Assembly (NCBI GenBank): GCA_021773565.1
Contig: JAJFJZ010000017.1
Location: forward strand, 62,001-126,000
Length of the DNA: 64,000 nucleotides
Direction: 5' to 3'
Source of the DNA: Gammaproteobacteria bacterium
GTDB lineage: Bacteria; Pseudomonadota; Gammaproteobacteria; Pseudomonadales; Azotimanducaceae
Each line of letters begins with the position of its first letter. Position 1 is the first letter of the stretch. The translations under genes and the position numbers were made by a program. Below, piece by piece: positions 51,606 to 60,730 of this stretch. The notes under the pieces are model-generated. The model was given only the letters and a program-made list of their open reading frames with translations. It ran no database searches and was not told the DNA's origin.

Positions 51606-53246
51606 TCAGCGCAGATCGGGTAATACATAACCCTGTTCATCCAGATTGGCACGCACCTCTTTTTTGTTCATCTTGCCGGTACCTGTCATGGGAATAGTGT
51701 CTACACAAAGCACATCGGCAGGTAATTGCCACTTGGCAAATTTTGACGAGCAGTGTTCCAGTACCTGTTCGATTGATACTTCAGCACCCTTTCGCAGTAC
51801 TAGCAGCGCAAGTGGACGTTCGTCCCAACGCGGGTGCGGCTGTGCAACGACACACGCCATCTCCACACCATCGATTCCAACAATATGGTTTTCCAGATCA
51901 ACAGAAGAAATCCACTCCCCCCCGCTTTTAACCAGGTCTTTGGAGCGATCACTAATTATCAGGTACTCTTCCGAGTCAATCTTCCCCACATCCCCCGTTA
52001 ACAACCAGCCATCATGAAACTTGTCTGGCTGAGGATCATTATAGTATTCCGAACAAATCCACGGCCCGCGAATTAATATTTCGCCAACACTTTTACCATC
52101 GTGCGGAACGGGATTAAATGCCTCGTCAAATATTTCCAACTCTATTCCTGGCATTAACTGACCGGCCTTCGCCACATTCTCAAATTGCTCATCCAGGGAA
52201 AGTTTCAACTGGCTGCGTTTTGCCACCCTGCGCGAAAGTGTTGCCAGCGGACTGGTCTCTGTCATGCCCCAACCCTGTATCATTTCCACATTCAATTCGT
52301 CATAAAACCAGCGAATGAGCGAGGGCGGGGGGGCAGACCCTCCACAGGTCAGTCTGCTTAAGTGTGAGAAATCGTATTTACCGGGATTCGCCTCAACCAG
52401 CGCCTTAATGCCCTGCCATATGGTTGGTACGCCAGCAGAAAGCGTAACAGATTCTGAACTCATCACGTCCGCAAGCCGCGCTGGATCCATAAAACGATGT
52501 GGAAATACCTGCTTGGCGCCCAGCATTGTTGCGGCCCAGGGCACGCCCCAACCCATAGCGTGAAACATGGGAACAATCCCCAAAATGCTGTCTGTTGCAG
52601 ACATACTCATTGCATCGGTAAGGCATTGTGTAAGTGTGTGCAGGTATTGGGAGCGATGTTCGTACTCAACGCCTTTGGGGTTACCCGTGGTACCGCTGGT
52701 ATAACATAGCCCCAGCGGGCTGTTTTCATCCAGCACCGGCCAATCGAAGCGCGTGGGTTTATCTGCTATAAAATCTTCATAGTCCACCACCCTGGGCAAG
52801 TCGCTGGTCCATCCTTCAAACCCTTCTTCTGTCGCTACAATGACCTGTTGCACCGTGGGAATACGCGCTCCCAGTTCTTCCAGTACAGGTAAAAGATCAA
52901 CATCGACAATAATTACCCTGTCTTCAGCGTGACCGATGATGTATTCAAGATCAGTAGGGGACAGGCGAACATTAAGTGTGTGGAGCACTGCACCAATACC
53001 CGCTACTGCATGGTAGGCTTCAAGATGACGGGAATTATTCCACATAAAGGTAGCTACACGATCTCCTGTTCGAACGCCTGCATCTGTCAGGGCATGGGCA
53101 AGTTGATGGGCACGGTCTCGCACCTGGCTATAGGTTTGACGACGAATACCATCAGTCGTAACGGTTACCAATTCTTCATCCGGGGCTACTTTTGCCCCTC
53201 TTTCCATTAATGTAATCATTAACAGTGGTGTGTGCTGCATCGCCAT
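51606..53246 (-). CDS. Fatty-acid/medium-chain acyl-CoA ligase
   Basis: This 546-residue AMP-forming ligase has LCYTSGTTGNPKGVEYEHRS (phosphate-binding loop), GWGMTETSPLATL (A5), WLLTGDVGKID, ISDRSKDLVKSGGEWISSVDLEN (hinge and C-domain) and PMTGTGKMNKKEVR with the catalytic Lys. This is the AlkK/medium-to-long-chain type. It activates free acids to acyl-CoA in the cytoplasm. It lies 11 bases downstream of the FGGY kinase, within the same transcript. Confidence 0.93.
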   Translation of the reverse strand: MAMQHTPLLMITLMERGAKVAPDEELVTVTTDGIRRQTYSQVRDRAHQLAHALTDAGVRTGDRVATFMWNNSRHLEAYHAVAGIGAVLHTLNVRLSPTDLEYIIGHAEDRVIIVDVDLLPVLEELGARIPTVQQVIVATEEGFEGWTSDLPRVVDYEDFIADKPTRFDWPVLDENSPLGLCYTSGTTGNPKGVEYEHRSQYLHTLTQCLTDAMSMSATDSILGIVPMFHAMGWGVPWAATMLGAKQVFPHRFMDPARLADVMSSESVTLSAGVPTIWQGIKALVEANPGKYDFSHLSRLTCGGSAPPPSLIRWFYDELNVEMIQGWGMTETSPLATLSRRVAKRSQLKLSLDEQFENVAKAGQLMPGIELEIFDEAFNPVPHDGKSVGEILIRGPWICSEYYNDPQPDKFHDGWLLTGDVGKIDSEEYLIISDRSKDLVKSGGEWISSVDLENHIVGIDGVEMACVVAQPHPRWDERPLALLVLRKGAEVSIEQVLEHCSSKFAKWQLPADVLCVDTIPMTGTGKMNKKEVRANLDEQGYVLPDLR

Positions 53247-53257
53247 ATTCTTACCCC

Positions 53258-54676
53258 CTACGGTTTACAAAGCGCTTCAATTTGAGTGCGCCAGATAGTT
53301 CGTTGTTGTTCCTTTACCTCAGTGCTTATAGCAGGCGTAAACAGGGAATATACGCCCTCTGAATTAATCGGCTTTGCCATATTCCGGCTCGCCAGCATAG
53401 CGCCCCCCAGTGCAGTCATTTCCGGCTTGTCAGACCGCTGTACTATGACATTCCCAAAATCAGCAATGCCCTGCATTAAACTATTACTTTGGCTCAAGCC
53501 GCCGTCAACAAACACGGTTTCGATCTGGTTGGCACTGGCAGAATTTTCCAGCGTCTCCACCAAATCTGCGCAACGATGCGCTACACCTGCAACAATTCCC
53601 ATTAACAGATCCGAGCGGCTTGAAGAGAGGTCCAGCCGACTAAATTGTGCGCGTACCTCTCGAGCCAGATAAGGTGTGCCCAAACCCGCCAGCGCGGGAA
53701 TAAATAGTACCTGCTGTTGGGCATTCCAATCCAGCTGAGAAAGTTCGTCCAGATCGCGCAGCAAGCCCACGCGCTGTGCCCATTCAATACTGGCGCCCGC
53801 AGTTAATACCGAGCCTTCCAGGCAATATACCTGATCCTGATTTTGTAAATGCCACAGAGGTAATGCATGGGTGCCCGGGGCTTCCTCGGGTGCTGCTGCA
53901 CCACAATGCAGATCCAGCATCCCGGACGTACCCAGAGTAAGCTTACACTGGCCCTGCTTTAGCGTGTGCGCAAAACAGGCGGCCTGCTGATCGCCAGCTC
54001 GACCGCCCAGAATCACACCCTTGCCACAATTGAGCAGGTCCGTTTCACCTACCGCTGCATCTGTCTTTACCAGTTCCATATGCCATGCAGGATCCTGATG
54101 GAACAACTCCATTGCCATGTCGAACCATTGTTGCTGTGAAGCATCGTATAATCCGGTAGCCCCGGCATTGCTACAATCGGTCACCAGTGCCTGTTGCTGG
54201 CTAAAACAAGCGCTTAACCATGCATCGGGTGTTCCAAATGCCAGACGACCTGCACTCGCGGCGGCTGCAACCTCCGGAACCTGCTGCACAAGCCACTCAA
54301 ATTTTGTACATCCAGCCAGTGTATTGACCGGAATACCCATATCAATGAGTTCCTGTACGCGTGCCAGGGTGCGTTGATCCTGCCAGCTAACAGCCGAGTG
54401 CAATGATTTTCCGGTCTTTCGATCCCACGCAATTGCAGTGCCGCGCTGGGCCGAAATGCCAAGTGCAGCTATTGAGCCTGAAAACTCTTTAGCAACTTTA
54501 TTGGCCAGCGCCAGACTGGTGTTAAACATTTCTTCCGGGTCCTGACTAATCCAGCCGGCCTCGGAAACATCCATCCCCAATTTGGCATACGCACTGGAGA
54601 GGGCAGTTCCCGATTGATCGTAAACTGCGGCTCGCACACCCGTCGTTCCCAAATCTATGGAGAGCACCAGATCCAT
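53258..54676 (-). CDS. FGGY family carbohydrate kinase (glycerol-kinase-like)
   Basis: This 472-residue protein has the FGGY fold: LVLSIDLGTTGVRAAVYDQ (phosphate-1 loop), WDRKTGKSLHSAVSWQDQRT, LTLGTSGMLDLH, and a C-terminal VFVDGGLSQSNSLMQGIADF (adenosine site). It resembles glycerol kinases but is diverged, so an alkyl- or acylglycerol, or another polyol, is possible. It starts one base after the AGPS-like gene stop. With GlpD and the AGPS-like protein in the same operon, a glycerol-backbone substrate is likely by inference. Confidence 0.88.
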   Translation of the reverse strand: MDLVLSIDLGTTGVRAAVYDQSGTALSSAYAKLGMDVSEAGWISQDPEEMFNTSLALANKVAKEFSGSIAALGISAQRGTAIAWDRKTGKSLHSAVSWQDQRTLARVQELIDMGIPVNTLAGCTKFEWLVQQVPEVAAAASAGRLAFGTPDAWLSACFSQQQALVTDCSNAGATGLYDASQQQWFDMAMELFHQDPAWHMELVKTDAAVGETDLLNCGKGVILGGRAGDQQAACFAHTLKQGQCKLTLGTSGMLDLHCGAAAPEEAPGTHALPLWHLQNQDQVYCLEGSVLTAGASIEWAQRVGLLRDLDELSQLDWNAQQQVLFIPALAGLGTPYLAREVRAQFSRLDLSSSRSDLLMGIVAGVAHRCADLVETLENSASANQIETVFVDGGLSQSNSLMQGIADFGNVIVQRSDKPEMTALGGAMLASRNMAKPINSEGVYSLFTPAISTEVKEQQRTIWRTQIEALCKP

Positions 54677-54677
54677 A

Positions 54678-56078
54678 TCAGGGCAACAAATTTCCAGGAT
54701 TCATCAATCCACCGGGGTCCAGGGATGCCTTAATGCCTTTCAGTATCGACAAGCCCCCTGCTCCCAATTCCTGCTCCAGGTATTTTTTTCGTACGCGACC
54801 TATGCCGTGATGATGTGCAATACCACCACCGCTTTCAAGGGTTGCACGCATTGCCGCATCCCAGAATTTAAAGTAAATCGATTCCATCTGTTCAGGCGTA
54901 CCAGGTGCTGCAGCAATAGTAAAATAGAGATTGGCGCCACTTTTGTAAGCGTGACTCAAATGTGCGGAAACTGCGATCACCGATTCAACCTCCGCCACAG
55001 CGCTCATCACCCGTTCATATACTTCATGCAAACGCGACCACACGGCACCAACTTCGATCGTATCGACAATTAATCCCTGCTCGATCAGGCTTCGAAAGCT
55101 GGGCACCTCGTTGCGACGTTCAAACCATTGTTCAACGGCATTCTGCTCTGCCGCACTGGCGGCAAAACTTTCACATACTGCAGCGACGCCGGACGCCTCG
55201 GCACGTACTACTTCCGGCTCACCTTCGTGTAAAAAAATCAGCATCATCTGTCCTTTGGGACAGCTATCCTTGAAGTGCCTGTGGGATTCACGTGCGTCGT
55301 AAAGACGAATCACGGGTGGTCTGTAGCCGCGTGTCATTACTTCTCGAACACATTGCAGAGCGAGCGGAAATTTCTCGAAATAAAAGGCCTGCGTTTGTTT
55401 TTCAGCGGCCTGTTTGCGAATACTGAAAGTAACTTTAGCAAATATCCCCAGTGTTCCTTCACTGCCCATGAGCAACTGGCGCAAATCCGGTCCCGCCGCG
55501 GCTCTTGGAGTATGGGCACTTTTATACACCCTTCCGTCTGGCAATACTGCTTCAAAAGAGAAGACGACATCTTCTATGTTGCCGTAGGCCGTGGAGTATT
55601 GACCGGATGCCCGGGTTGCGAGCCATCCTCCAACGCTGGAAATTTCTATAGATTGCGGCCAGTGTCCAATCGTATAGCCCTTTTTTGCAATACTTCTTTC
55701 AGCCTCTCCACCCAGGGTTCCTGCCCAGAAAGTAGCCAGCAGGTTCTCTTCATCCAGCTCTATAAGCCCCTGCATCTTTCCTGTACTGATAACCAGGGCA
55801 TCGTGCTGGCCTACAATTGAGCCACACACACCGGAACCTGCCCCGTAGGGAATCATCGGGATTGCATTCTCGAAACACAGACTCACAACACTGGAAAGTT
55901 GCTCTGTATTTGCAGGCGAAACCATTGCCATTGGGCTGTCTGGCCCAGCGCCCAGAAAATCGCGTAGATCAGATAGTACCCACGTATCTCTGCTAAACCT
56001 TTTTAGTTCTGCATCATCCAGGCTTATACCACCTGACCCAACTATGTTCTTAAGTTGCGATATTATCTTGTCCATCAA
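54678..56078 (-). CDS. Alkyl-dihydroxyacetone-phosphate-synthase-like flavoprotein
   Basis: This 466-residue protein is a VAO/PCMH-type flavoprotein. PYGAGSGVCGSIVGQ is the FAD pyrophosphate loop. The C-terminal GGGIAHHHGIGRVRKKYLEQ (His triplet at 422-424) is very close to the AGPS signature SHHHGVGKxRK that is required for ether-bond formation from acyl-DHAP. AGPS swaps the acyl chain of acyl-DHAP for a fatty alcohol. This bacterial form is next to glpD, as AGPS-like genes are in some mycobacteria. No DHAP acyltransferase is seen nearby. Confidence 0.87.
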   Translation of the reverse strand: MMDKIISQLKNIVGSGGISLDDAELKRFSRDTWVLSDLRDFLGAGPDSPMAMVSPANTEQLSSVVSLCFENAIPMIPYGAGSGVCGSIVGQHDALVISTGKMQGLIELDEENLLATFWAGTLGGEAERSIAKKGYTIGHWPQSIEISSVGGWLATRASGQYSTAYGNIEDVVFSFEAVLPDGRVYKSAHTPRAAAGPDLRQLLMGSEGTLGIFAKVTFSIRKQAAEKQTQAFYFEKFPLALQCVREVMTRGYRPPVIRLYDARESHRHFKDSCPKGQMMLIFLHEGEPEVVRAEASGVAAVCESFAASAAEQNAVEQWFERRNEVPSFRSLIEQGLIVDTIEVGAVWSRLHEVYERVMSAVAEVESVIAVSAHLSHAYKSGANLYFTIAAAPGTPEQMESIYFKFWDAAMRATLESGGGIAHHHGIGRVRKKYLEQELGAGGLSILKGIKASLDPGGLMNPGNLLP

Positions 56079-56102
56079 CTGAATATTGCCTGCCGTATAG
56101 TT

Positions 56103-57728
56103 TTAGAATGCGTTATCACGCAAAATTTGAGTATTCACCAACTCGATTTGTCGTGTTTTTTCTTCTTCTGACCAGCCCAGCTGATTTGCCATTCTACTGG
56201 CTATGGCCTGCAATACCTGCACAACCTCATCTGGCTCAAACCATACCGTGCGCAACCTTCGGTACAACACGTCTTCCAGGGTTAGTGCGCTATCGTGAAT
56301 GATAGCCCAATCTACTTCACCACAGAAAATACGTGAGCCTTTCGCAACGGGTTTATTGTTTAACGCAATCACCTCTGCAGCTTCGCTGCCGTACAGGCGC
56401 GTAAGGCGCAGCGCATTATCAGGCGACAGTTTGTGCGAGTCTGCCAGGGCTTTACTCGCTTGTGTTACACTCTTCATATTGCCGCCTGGTAATACAGCAA
56501 GCGGGTCTTTGCAAACCAGATCGTATCCCAGAGATTTACCAACCACGGCAACCGCATCCTCAGCCATTTTGCGAAAGCCGGTCAATTTACCACCCGCCAT
56601 ACTAATCATTCCGGTTTTATCACCAATCCAGATTTCGTCTTTGCGGGACAATTCGCGTGACGACTTTCCCGGCTCATGCACAAGGGGCCGCAAGCCCGCC
56701 CATGCAGCAACAACATCATTCCGTACGAGATTTACTCCGGGAAAATACTTCGGGATGGTCTCCAGCAGATAATCAACATCTGCCTGCTCTATTTCCGGCC
56801 ACAGGGTCGGCAGTCCTGCATAGGATGTATCGGTGGTTCCAATATAGGTAATATCTCCCCTGGGAACCGCGAAGGTGGAGCGTTTGTCACTGGTGTTCAT
56901 AACCACAATGTTCTTCAGGGGCAGCCGCTCGTGTGGTACTACAATATGCACGCCCTTGGATAGGTGCAGGCTTACCTTGGCTTTATGGTTTTCCCACGCT
57001 TCTATGCTTTTTTCAACCCAGGGGCCGGTCGCGTTTACTACCACCCGGGCTTTTACCTGAATGTTGCTATTGGTGATTTTGCAACGCGCTTTAAGCCCAA
57101 CTACTTTGCCATCCCTGATGTTATGGCCGGTAACCTCAAGATAGTTGGCAATCATGGCGCCTTCCAATCGCGCGCCTCTAAGCACAGCAAGTACGAGTCG
57201 TGCATCATCCGTCACATACTCGCGATAGGCACAAGCCCAGGGATAGCGCTCCCGGTCGAGCGCAGGTTCAAATTCAGCCAACCCGGCTGCATCAAAATTC
57301 TTATGTCGATCTTTAACCGCCACCGCTCCAAGACGTTCGTAGGTGCCAATTCCTGCACGAAACTTCAGCAAACTGGCGCGGGATTTTACCGGCAACACCA
57401 TCCACGCGGCTTCGGCCAGATGCGGCGCGATTTTGTGAACGTTTTTGCGCTCAAGCGCAGTCTCCCGAACGAGGCCGATGTCACCCATAGCCAGGTAGCG
57501 AAGCCCACCATGTATGAGTTTGGAAGAACGACTGGAGGTGCCCGATGCATAATCGTTGGCCTCGAGTAAGGCAACCTTCAGGCCACATTTGGCTGCATGT
57601 CGGGCAATACCGGCACCGGTAATTCCGCCACCTACAATGGCAAGGTCAAAATCAATGGATTCAAATACCGCAAGGTTACGCGTCGATGTCGATGAAGAAC
57701 TCAATGGTTGGCTTCGCTTGTTCGGCAC
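56103..57728 (-). CDS. glpD: Glycerol-3-phosphate dehydrogenase GlpD
   Basis: This 541-residue membrane-associated flavoenzyme has LAIVGGGITGAGIARHAA (FAD loop), GTSSRSSKLIHGGLRYL and DITYIGTTDTSYAG. A C-terminal helical domain follows (GSEAAEVIALNN, TLEDVLYRRLRTVW). It oxidises sn-glycerol-3-phosphate to DHAP and reduces quinone. It lies 77 bases after the CoA-transferase gene and 24 bases before the AGPS-like gene. Its product, DHAP, is the backbone on which AGPS-type enzymes work. Confidence 0.93.
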   Translation of the reverse strand: MPNKRSQPLSSSSTSTRNLAVFESIDFDLAIVGGGITGAGIARHAAKCGLKVALLEANDYASGTSSRSSKLIHGGLRYLAMGDIGLVRETALERKNVHKIAPHLAEAAWMVLPVKSRASLLKFRAGIGTYERLGAVAVKDRHKNFDAAGLAEFEPALDRERYPWACAYREYVTDDARLVLAVLRGARLEGAMIANYLEVTGHNIRDGKVVGLKARCKITNSNIQVKARVVVNATGPWVEKSIEAWENHKAKVSLHLSKGVHIVVPHERLPLKNIVVMNTSDKRSTFAVPRGDITYIGTTDTSYAGLPTLWPEIEQADVDYLLETIPKYFPGVNLVRNDVVAAWAGLRPLVHEPGKSSRELSRKDEIWIGDKTGMISMAGGKLTGFRKMAEDAVAVVGKSLGYDLVCKDPLAVLPGGNMKSVTQASKALADSHKLSPDNALRLTRLYGSEAAEVIALNNKPVAKGSRIFCGEVDWAIIHDSALTLEDVLYRRLRTVWFEPDEVVQVLQAIASRMANQLGWSEEEKTRQIELVNTQILRDNAF

Positions 57729-57805
57729 TCGATAGTAACAGAACTTTGCCTCCAGAATGCAAGTGCGCGGTAGATCACGCTGCTATCGCTTTATCAAATT
57801 GCTAT

Positions 57806-59014
57806 TCAATGCGAGTGTGTACCAATCACGCCAGCGCCTTTGAGCGCTGCTATCTGTTCTTCTTCAAACTCCGCTTCACGAAGCACTGCGATACTGTTCT
57901 CACCCAACTGCGGAGCATGACTGCGAAGTCGCGCCGGTGTTTCACTGAATATTGCCGCAGGGCGGGGCTGACGGTAAGTACCGGCCACAGGATCTTCGAA
58001 CTCCTGCAAAATTTCATTCCCCAATATTTGTTCATGTTCCAGCACTTCCTTGCGCGACAGGACCGGTGCACATGGCACACCCTCTGCATCCAGTCGTTCC
58101 AGCCAGTACTCGCTACTGTGATCGCGGATCACTTCAGCCGCCATCGAGAGGCGAATTTCCGCGTGGGCAACTCGACCCGCGGCTGTGGCAAAACGATCGT
58201 CCTGCAACCACTCCTCTCTATCAAAGGCCTTGCACATGCCCTCCCACTCGCTGTCGGAAACGGCCCCTGCGGTTATGTATCCATTAGTCGTTTCAAAAAT
58301 GAGGTCCTGGGCAAGCTGGGCGCGTGCCGAGCTTACTTCCCCCCCGACAAACGTAAAACCCGCCATTCCTTCAGGCCAGAGATAAGCCACCATTGTATCC
58401 AGCATCGCAAGTTTTACATGCTGGCCTTCTCCGGTTCGCTCTCTGGAAAACAGGGCCGCTGTAATAGCCTGGGCGGCAGTTACAGCCGTTGTCTTATCCG
58501 GAATTATCGTGCGTACCATTCTTGGCCGGCCACTTTCCCGGTCCGACTGAATAGCGGCAAGTCCTGACAAGGCCTGGATTACCGGATCATAAACCCGCTT
58601 GTTTGCATAAGGTCCGGTTTCACCAAATCCGGAAATAGAGACATAAACTATGTCTGCTTTGATGCCCCGGACTACCGCTTCGGACAAACCCATACGCTCG
58701 ATGGCACCCGGACGAAAATTCTGTACAAACACATCTGCACTTTTGACCAGCTGTTTGAGTACCTTAATGCCTGTCTCGGTTTTCAGGTTTATCGCCAGAG
58801 ACCTTTTGCTTCGATTGGCAGAAATAAAAGACGAGGTCAGCTTCCCCCGCCGAGGTCCCAGATATCGCACCAGGTCTCCGGTAAGTGGTTCCACCTTTAT
58901 AACGTCGGCACCCTGGTCCGCTAACATCATTGTTGCGATGGGCCCCGAAATCATGCTGGTTAGATCCAGGATTTTTACCCCTTCGAGCGGCCCTGGCTTT
59001 ACTGACTCTGACAT
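57806..59014 (-). CDS. CaiB/BaiF family (class III) CoA-transferase
   Basis: This 402-residue protein has the family III pattern: LEGVKILDLTSMISGPIATMMLADQGADVIKVE, RSKRSLAINLKTETG, DVFVQNFRPGAIERMGLS and GYDP-like VYDPVIQALSG. The catalytic Asp is expected in the KLAMLDTMVAYLW segment. It moves CoA between carboxylic acids without free hydrolysis. It is the first gene of the six-gene operon, with a 222-base upstream region shared with the divergent PspC unit. Confidence 0.92.
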   Translation of the reverse strand: MSESVKPGPLEGVKILDLTSMISGPIATMMLADQGADVIKVEPLTGDLVRYLGPRRGKLTSSFISANRSKRSLAINLKTETGIKVLKQLVKSADVFVQNFRPGAIERMGLSEAVVRGIKADIVYVSISGFGETGPYANKRVYDPVIQALSGLAAIQSDRESGRPRMVRTIIPDKTTAVTAAQAITAALFSRERTGEGQHVKLAMLDTMVAYLWPEGMAGFTFVGGEVSSARAQLAQDLIFETTNGYITAGAVSDSEWEGMCKAFDREEWLQDDRFATAAGRVAHAEIRLSMAAEVIRDHSSEYWLERLDAEGVPCAPVLSRKEVLEHEQILGNEILQEFEDPVAGTYRQPRPAAIFSETPARLRSHAPQLGENSIAVLREAEFEEEQIAALKGAGVIGTHSH

Positions 59015-59128
59015 GTAGATTCCTCCGGGAAGTAAAAAACTAATAATTGGTCTATCTGACCATGCGCATAAATGCTGTTCATAGCCATTTTCTTATTATT
59101 AATCAATAGTTTACCCATTAACAAAAAG

Positions 59129-59145
59129 TTGGCACGAGAAGTGTA
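59129..59145 (+). promoter_or_regulatory. Possible sigma-54 promoter of the PspC unit
   Basis: TTGGCACGAGAAGTGTA has the -24 GG of the TGGCAC element and a spacing similar to the psp promoter of E. coli as I recall it. The -12 part is imperfect (GTGT where TTGC/TTGT is expected). It lies about 90 bases before the first gene of a unit with a PspC-domain protein, a family often under sigma-54 and PspF control. Confidence 0.35.
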
Positions 59146-59236
59146 TACAGGTAAGTACATAGAGGAAAGTAAAGCAAACAAACGAGAAAGCAACAAATGA
59201 CGCCAGAGCGTCAAAGGACAGCAAGAGTAAGCAATC

Positions 59237-59452
59237 ATGAACAATCAATTCAATCTAAACAGAATCAGTCACCCACGGGCGAGTTTGGGCGCATTCATGC
59301 TACTGGTAGTGGTTTTCGGTCTATTTGGACTTTGGGCAAATGCACATGCCGATATAAGCCAGCAAGTACTATCTACGCAAGCGATAATGCCCGGGTTGAT
59401 GGGTAACATATGTTTCAGCGATATATTGAGCAGCATAAGAATAAGCCCCTAA
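59237..59452 (+). CDS. Small exported protein upstream of pspC-like gene
   Basis: This 71-residue protein has a Sec-type signal: a basic start, hydrophobic core GAFMLLVVVFGLFGLWANAHA and a cut after AHA. A mature part of only about 33 residues follows. No family is recognised. It precedes the PspC gene by 13 bases on the same strand, so it is likely co-transcribed and may be an envelope-stress companion. That role is inference. Confidence 0.6.
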   Translation: MNNQFNLNRISHPRASLGAFMLLVVVFGLFGLWANAHADISQQVLSTQAIMPGLMGNICFSDILSSIRISP

Positions 59453-59465
59453 ACAGGAGACAGGA

Positions 59466-59666
59466 ATGGCAATGCCAGGATTCACGCATAGATTACGGCT
59501 GGACAAACAAAACGCCTGGATAGCAGGCGTGTGCGCGGGGCTTTCCAGGACGCTTAATGTAGATCTTGATCTGTGTCGCCTTTGCACATTTGTCGCGGCT
59601 TTGTTTTTCACCAAGTGGATTGTTGCCGCCTATGTCATTGCCTGGTTTTGTCTGGAAGAAAATTAA
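59466..59666 (+). CDS. Minimal PspC-domain protein
   Basis: This 66-residue protein is almost only a PspC domain: RLRLDKQNAWIAGVCAGLSR, then the LCTFVAALFFTKWIVAAYVI membrane helix and a short acidic end. PspC of the phage-shock system senses inner-membrane stress. Short stand-alone versions like this are common in gammaproteobacteria and lack the C-terminal periplasmic part. AGGAGACAGGA just before the ATG is a strong ribosome-binding site. No pspA or pspF is visible in the window. Confidence 0.87.
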   Translation: MAMPGFTHRLRLDKQNAWIAGVCAGLSRTLNVDLDLCRLCTFVAALFFTKWIVAAYVIAWFCLEEN

Positions 59667-59763
59667 CATCCGAGTTTGCGCACGCACACGTAATAGGCGT
59701 ATGCGTTGTGTGATTGGCGGGTGGCCTGCCTATCGCCTTGCAATTTATTCGCACCGTGTAACG

Positions 59764-59820
59764 CTAATAAGCTTCCGGACCAACACCCTTTAGCTGGAAT
59801 CCACTCTCATTTTTGGTCAT
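59764..59820 (-). pseudogene. N-terminal remnant of a methyltransferase-like gene
   Basis: An 18-codon frame with an AAGGA site reads MTKNESGFQLKGVGPEAY and then stops. The FQLKGxGPEAY wording resembles the N-terminus of small SAM-dependent methyltransferases (xFQLxGxAPExYE), of which nothing else remains. It lies at the end of the cassette region downstream of the cupin gene and looks like debris left by a recombination. Confidence 0.4.
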
Positions 59821-59886
59821 TTATATCATTTCCTTATCCAAAAGCTCTAGACCTTACTCAAATTTCAGATGCGGTATTCCGAATTT

Positions 59887-60273
59887 TCACGGCATTTGTA
59901 CAACCATGGGTTTTCCTTTTTCTACGACTCGAAACACGACGGTTTTGGAAGGACTGCTGCCAGTGGAAACGATATGCCATTCCCCCGGCGATTGGTAGAA
60001 CGTGTCTCCAATTTCCAGAGTAGTCGACACGCTACCGTCGGAAACGATTGTTATGCTGCCATTCAACACAACACCATACTCTCCTCTCGGATGGTAATGC
60101 TTTGAAGTTGTTGACGCACCGCTGCGCTCAATTATGCCGACGACGACTTCAAGTGCTTCCGAGTCTGCGATCGGCTTTCTATAAAGTTCAACAAACGTCG
60201 GTGCAGGGTCCCCGATAGCAGGGGATCCGAAAAACAATAGTGCCGTAAGTAATGCACGTAACAGCAATTGCAT
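59887..60273 (-). CDS. Exported cupin-domain protein
   Basis: This protein of about 128 residues has a signal peptide (LLLRALLTALLFFGSPAIGD) and a single cupin barrel. The metal-binding motif 1 is KHYHPRGEYGVVLNG and motif 2 is the GDTFYQSPGEWH segment. The ATG at 60273 is used because it directly starts the signal sequence; it lies within two bases of the SRPBCC stop, so the two form one cassette. It is probably a periplasmic metal-binding protein; any reaction is unknown. Confidence 0.82.
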   Translation of the reverse strand: MQLLLRALLTALLFFGSPAIGDPAPTFVELYRKPIADSEALEVVVGIIERSGASTTSKHYHPRGEYGVVLNGSITIVSDGSVSTTLEIGDTFYQSPGEWHIVSTGSSPSKTVVFRVVEKGKPMVVQMP

Positions 60274-60274
60274 G

Positions 60275-60727
60275 TTAGCTACCTTCCATTGGGTTCTGGT
60301 CTGGAACAAGTTGTAACTCTATTCCGTGTTCCAGGTAGGCTTTCGCACCGGCCAACACAAGGGAGAAACCGCCTTTTGAGTCTATGGCCTGTGCCAGCAC
60401 TTCATTATCACTACCACTGAACCCTGTAATGGAAATCGCAGTCATAGTTCCATCAAGCACCTCTTCAAATTCCCATAGGACCTTTTGAGAATCTTCGCCC
60501 CATTCAATCTCAATCGCTCGATTCTCGACCAAACGCAGAACTCTTAGTTCGGCTGATACATTATACCAATCCCAGTACCAGGTAACCTGTGCATCATTTT
60601 CCAATTTTGAAGTGCCACGGCTGAACCAAAACTTGCTTGTGACGTCTGGGTCAATAAAAGCGGCAAACACCTCTTCAACAGGACGCCTTATCAACATCTG
60701 AACATTTACTGTCGGGTTATTGCTCAC
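60275..60727 (-). CDS. SRPBCC/AHSA1-domain protein
   Basis: This protein of about 150 residues has the START-like AHSA1 fold: VNVQMLIRRPVEEVFAAFIDP, KFWFSRGTSKLE and WEFEEVLDGTMTAISITGF. The GTG at 60727 follows attC site (a) by three bases and gives the normal domain start; a longer frame to 60781 would run through attC. The family binds hydrophobic ligands or chaperones, with no set role. It shares a cassette with the cupin gene. Confidence 0.78.
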   Translation of the reverse strand: MSNNPTVNVQMLIRRPVEEVFAAFIDPDVTSKFWFSRGTSKLENDAQVTWYWDWYNVSAELRVLRLVENRAIEIEWGEDSQKVLWEFEEVLDGTMTAISITGFSGSDNEVLAQAIDSKGGFSLVLAGAKAYLEHGIELQLVPDQNPMEGS

Positions 60728-60730
60728 GAC

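Noticed and set aside
57686-58567. Plus-strand open frame of 293 codons opposite the CoA-transferase gene
   Set aside because: It is antisense to two well-supported genes and shows no recognisable motif; its cysteine- and histidine-rich composition is typical of a shadow frame.
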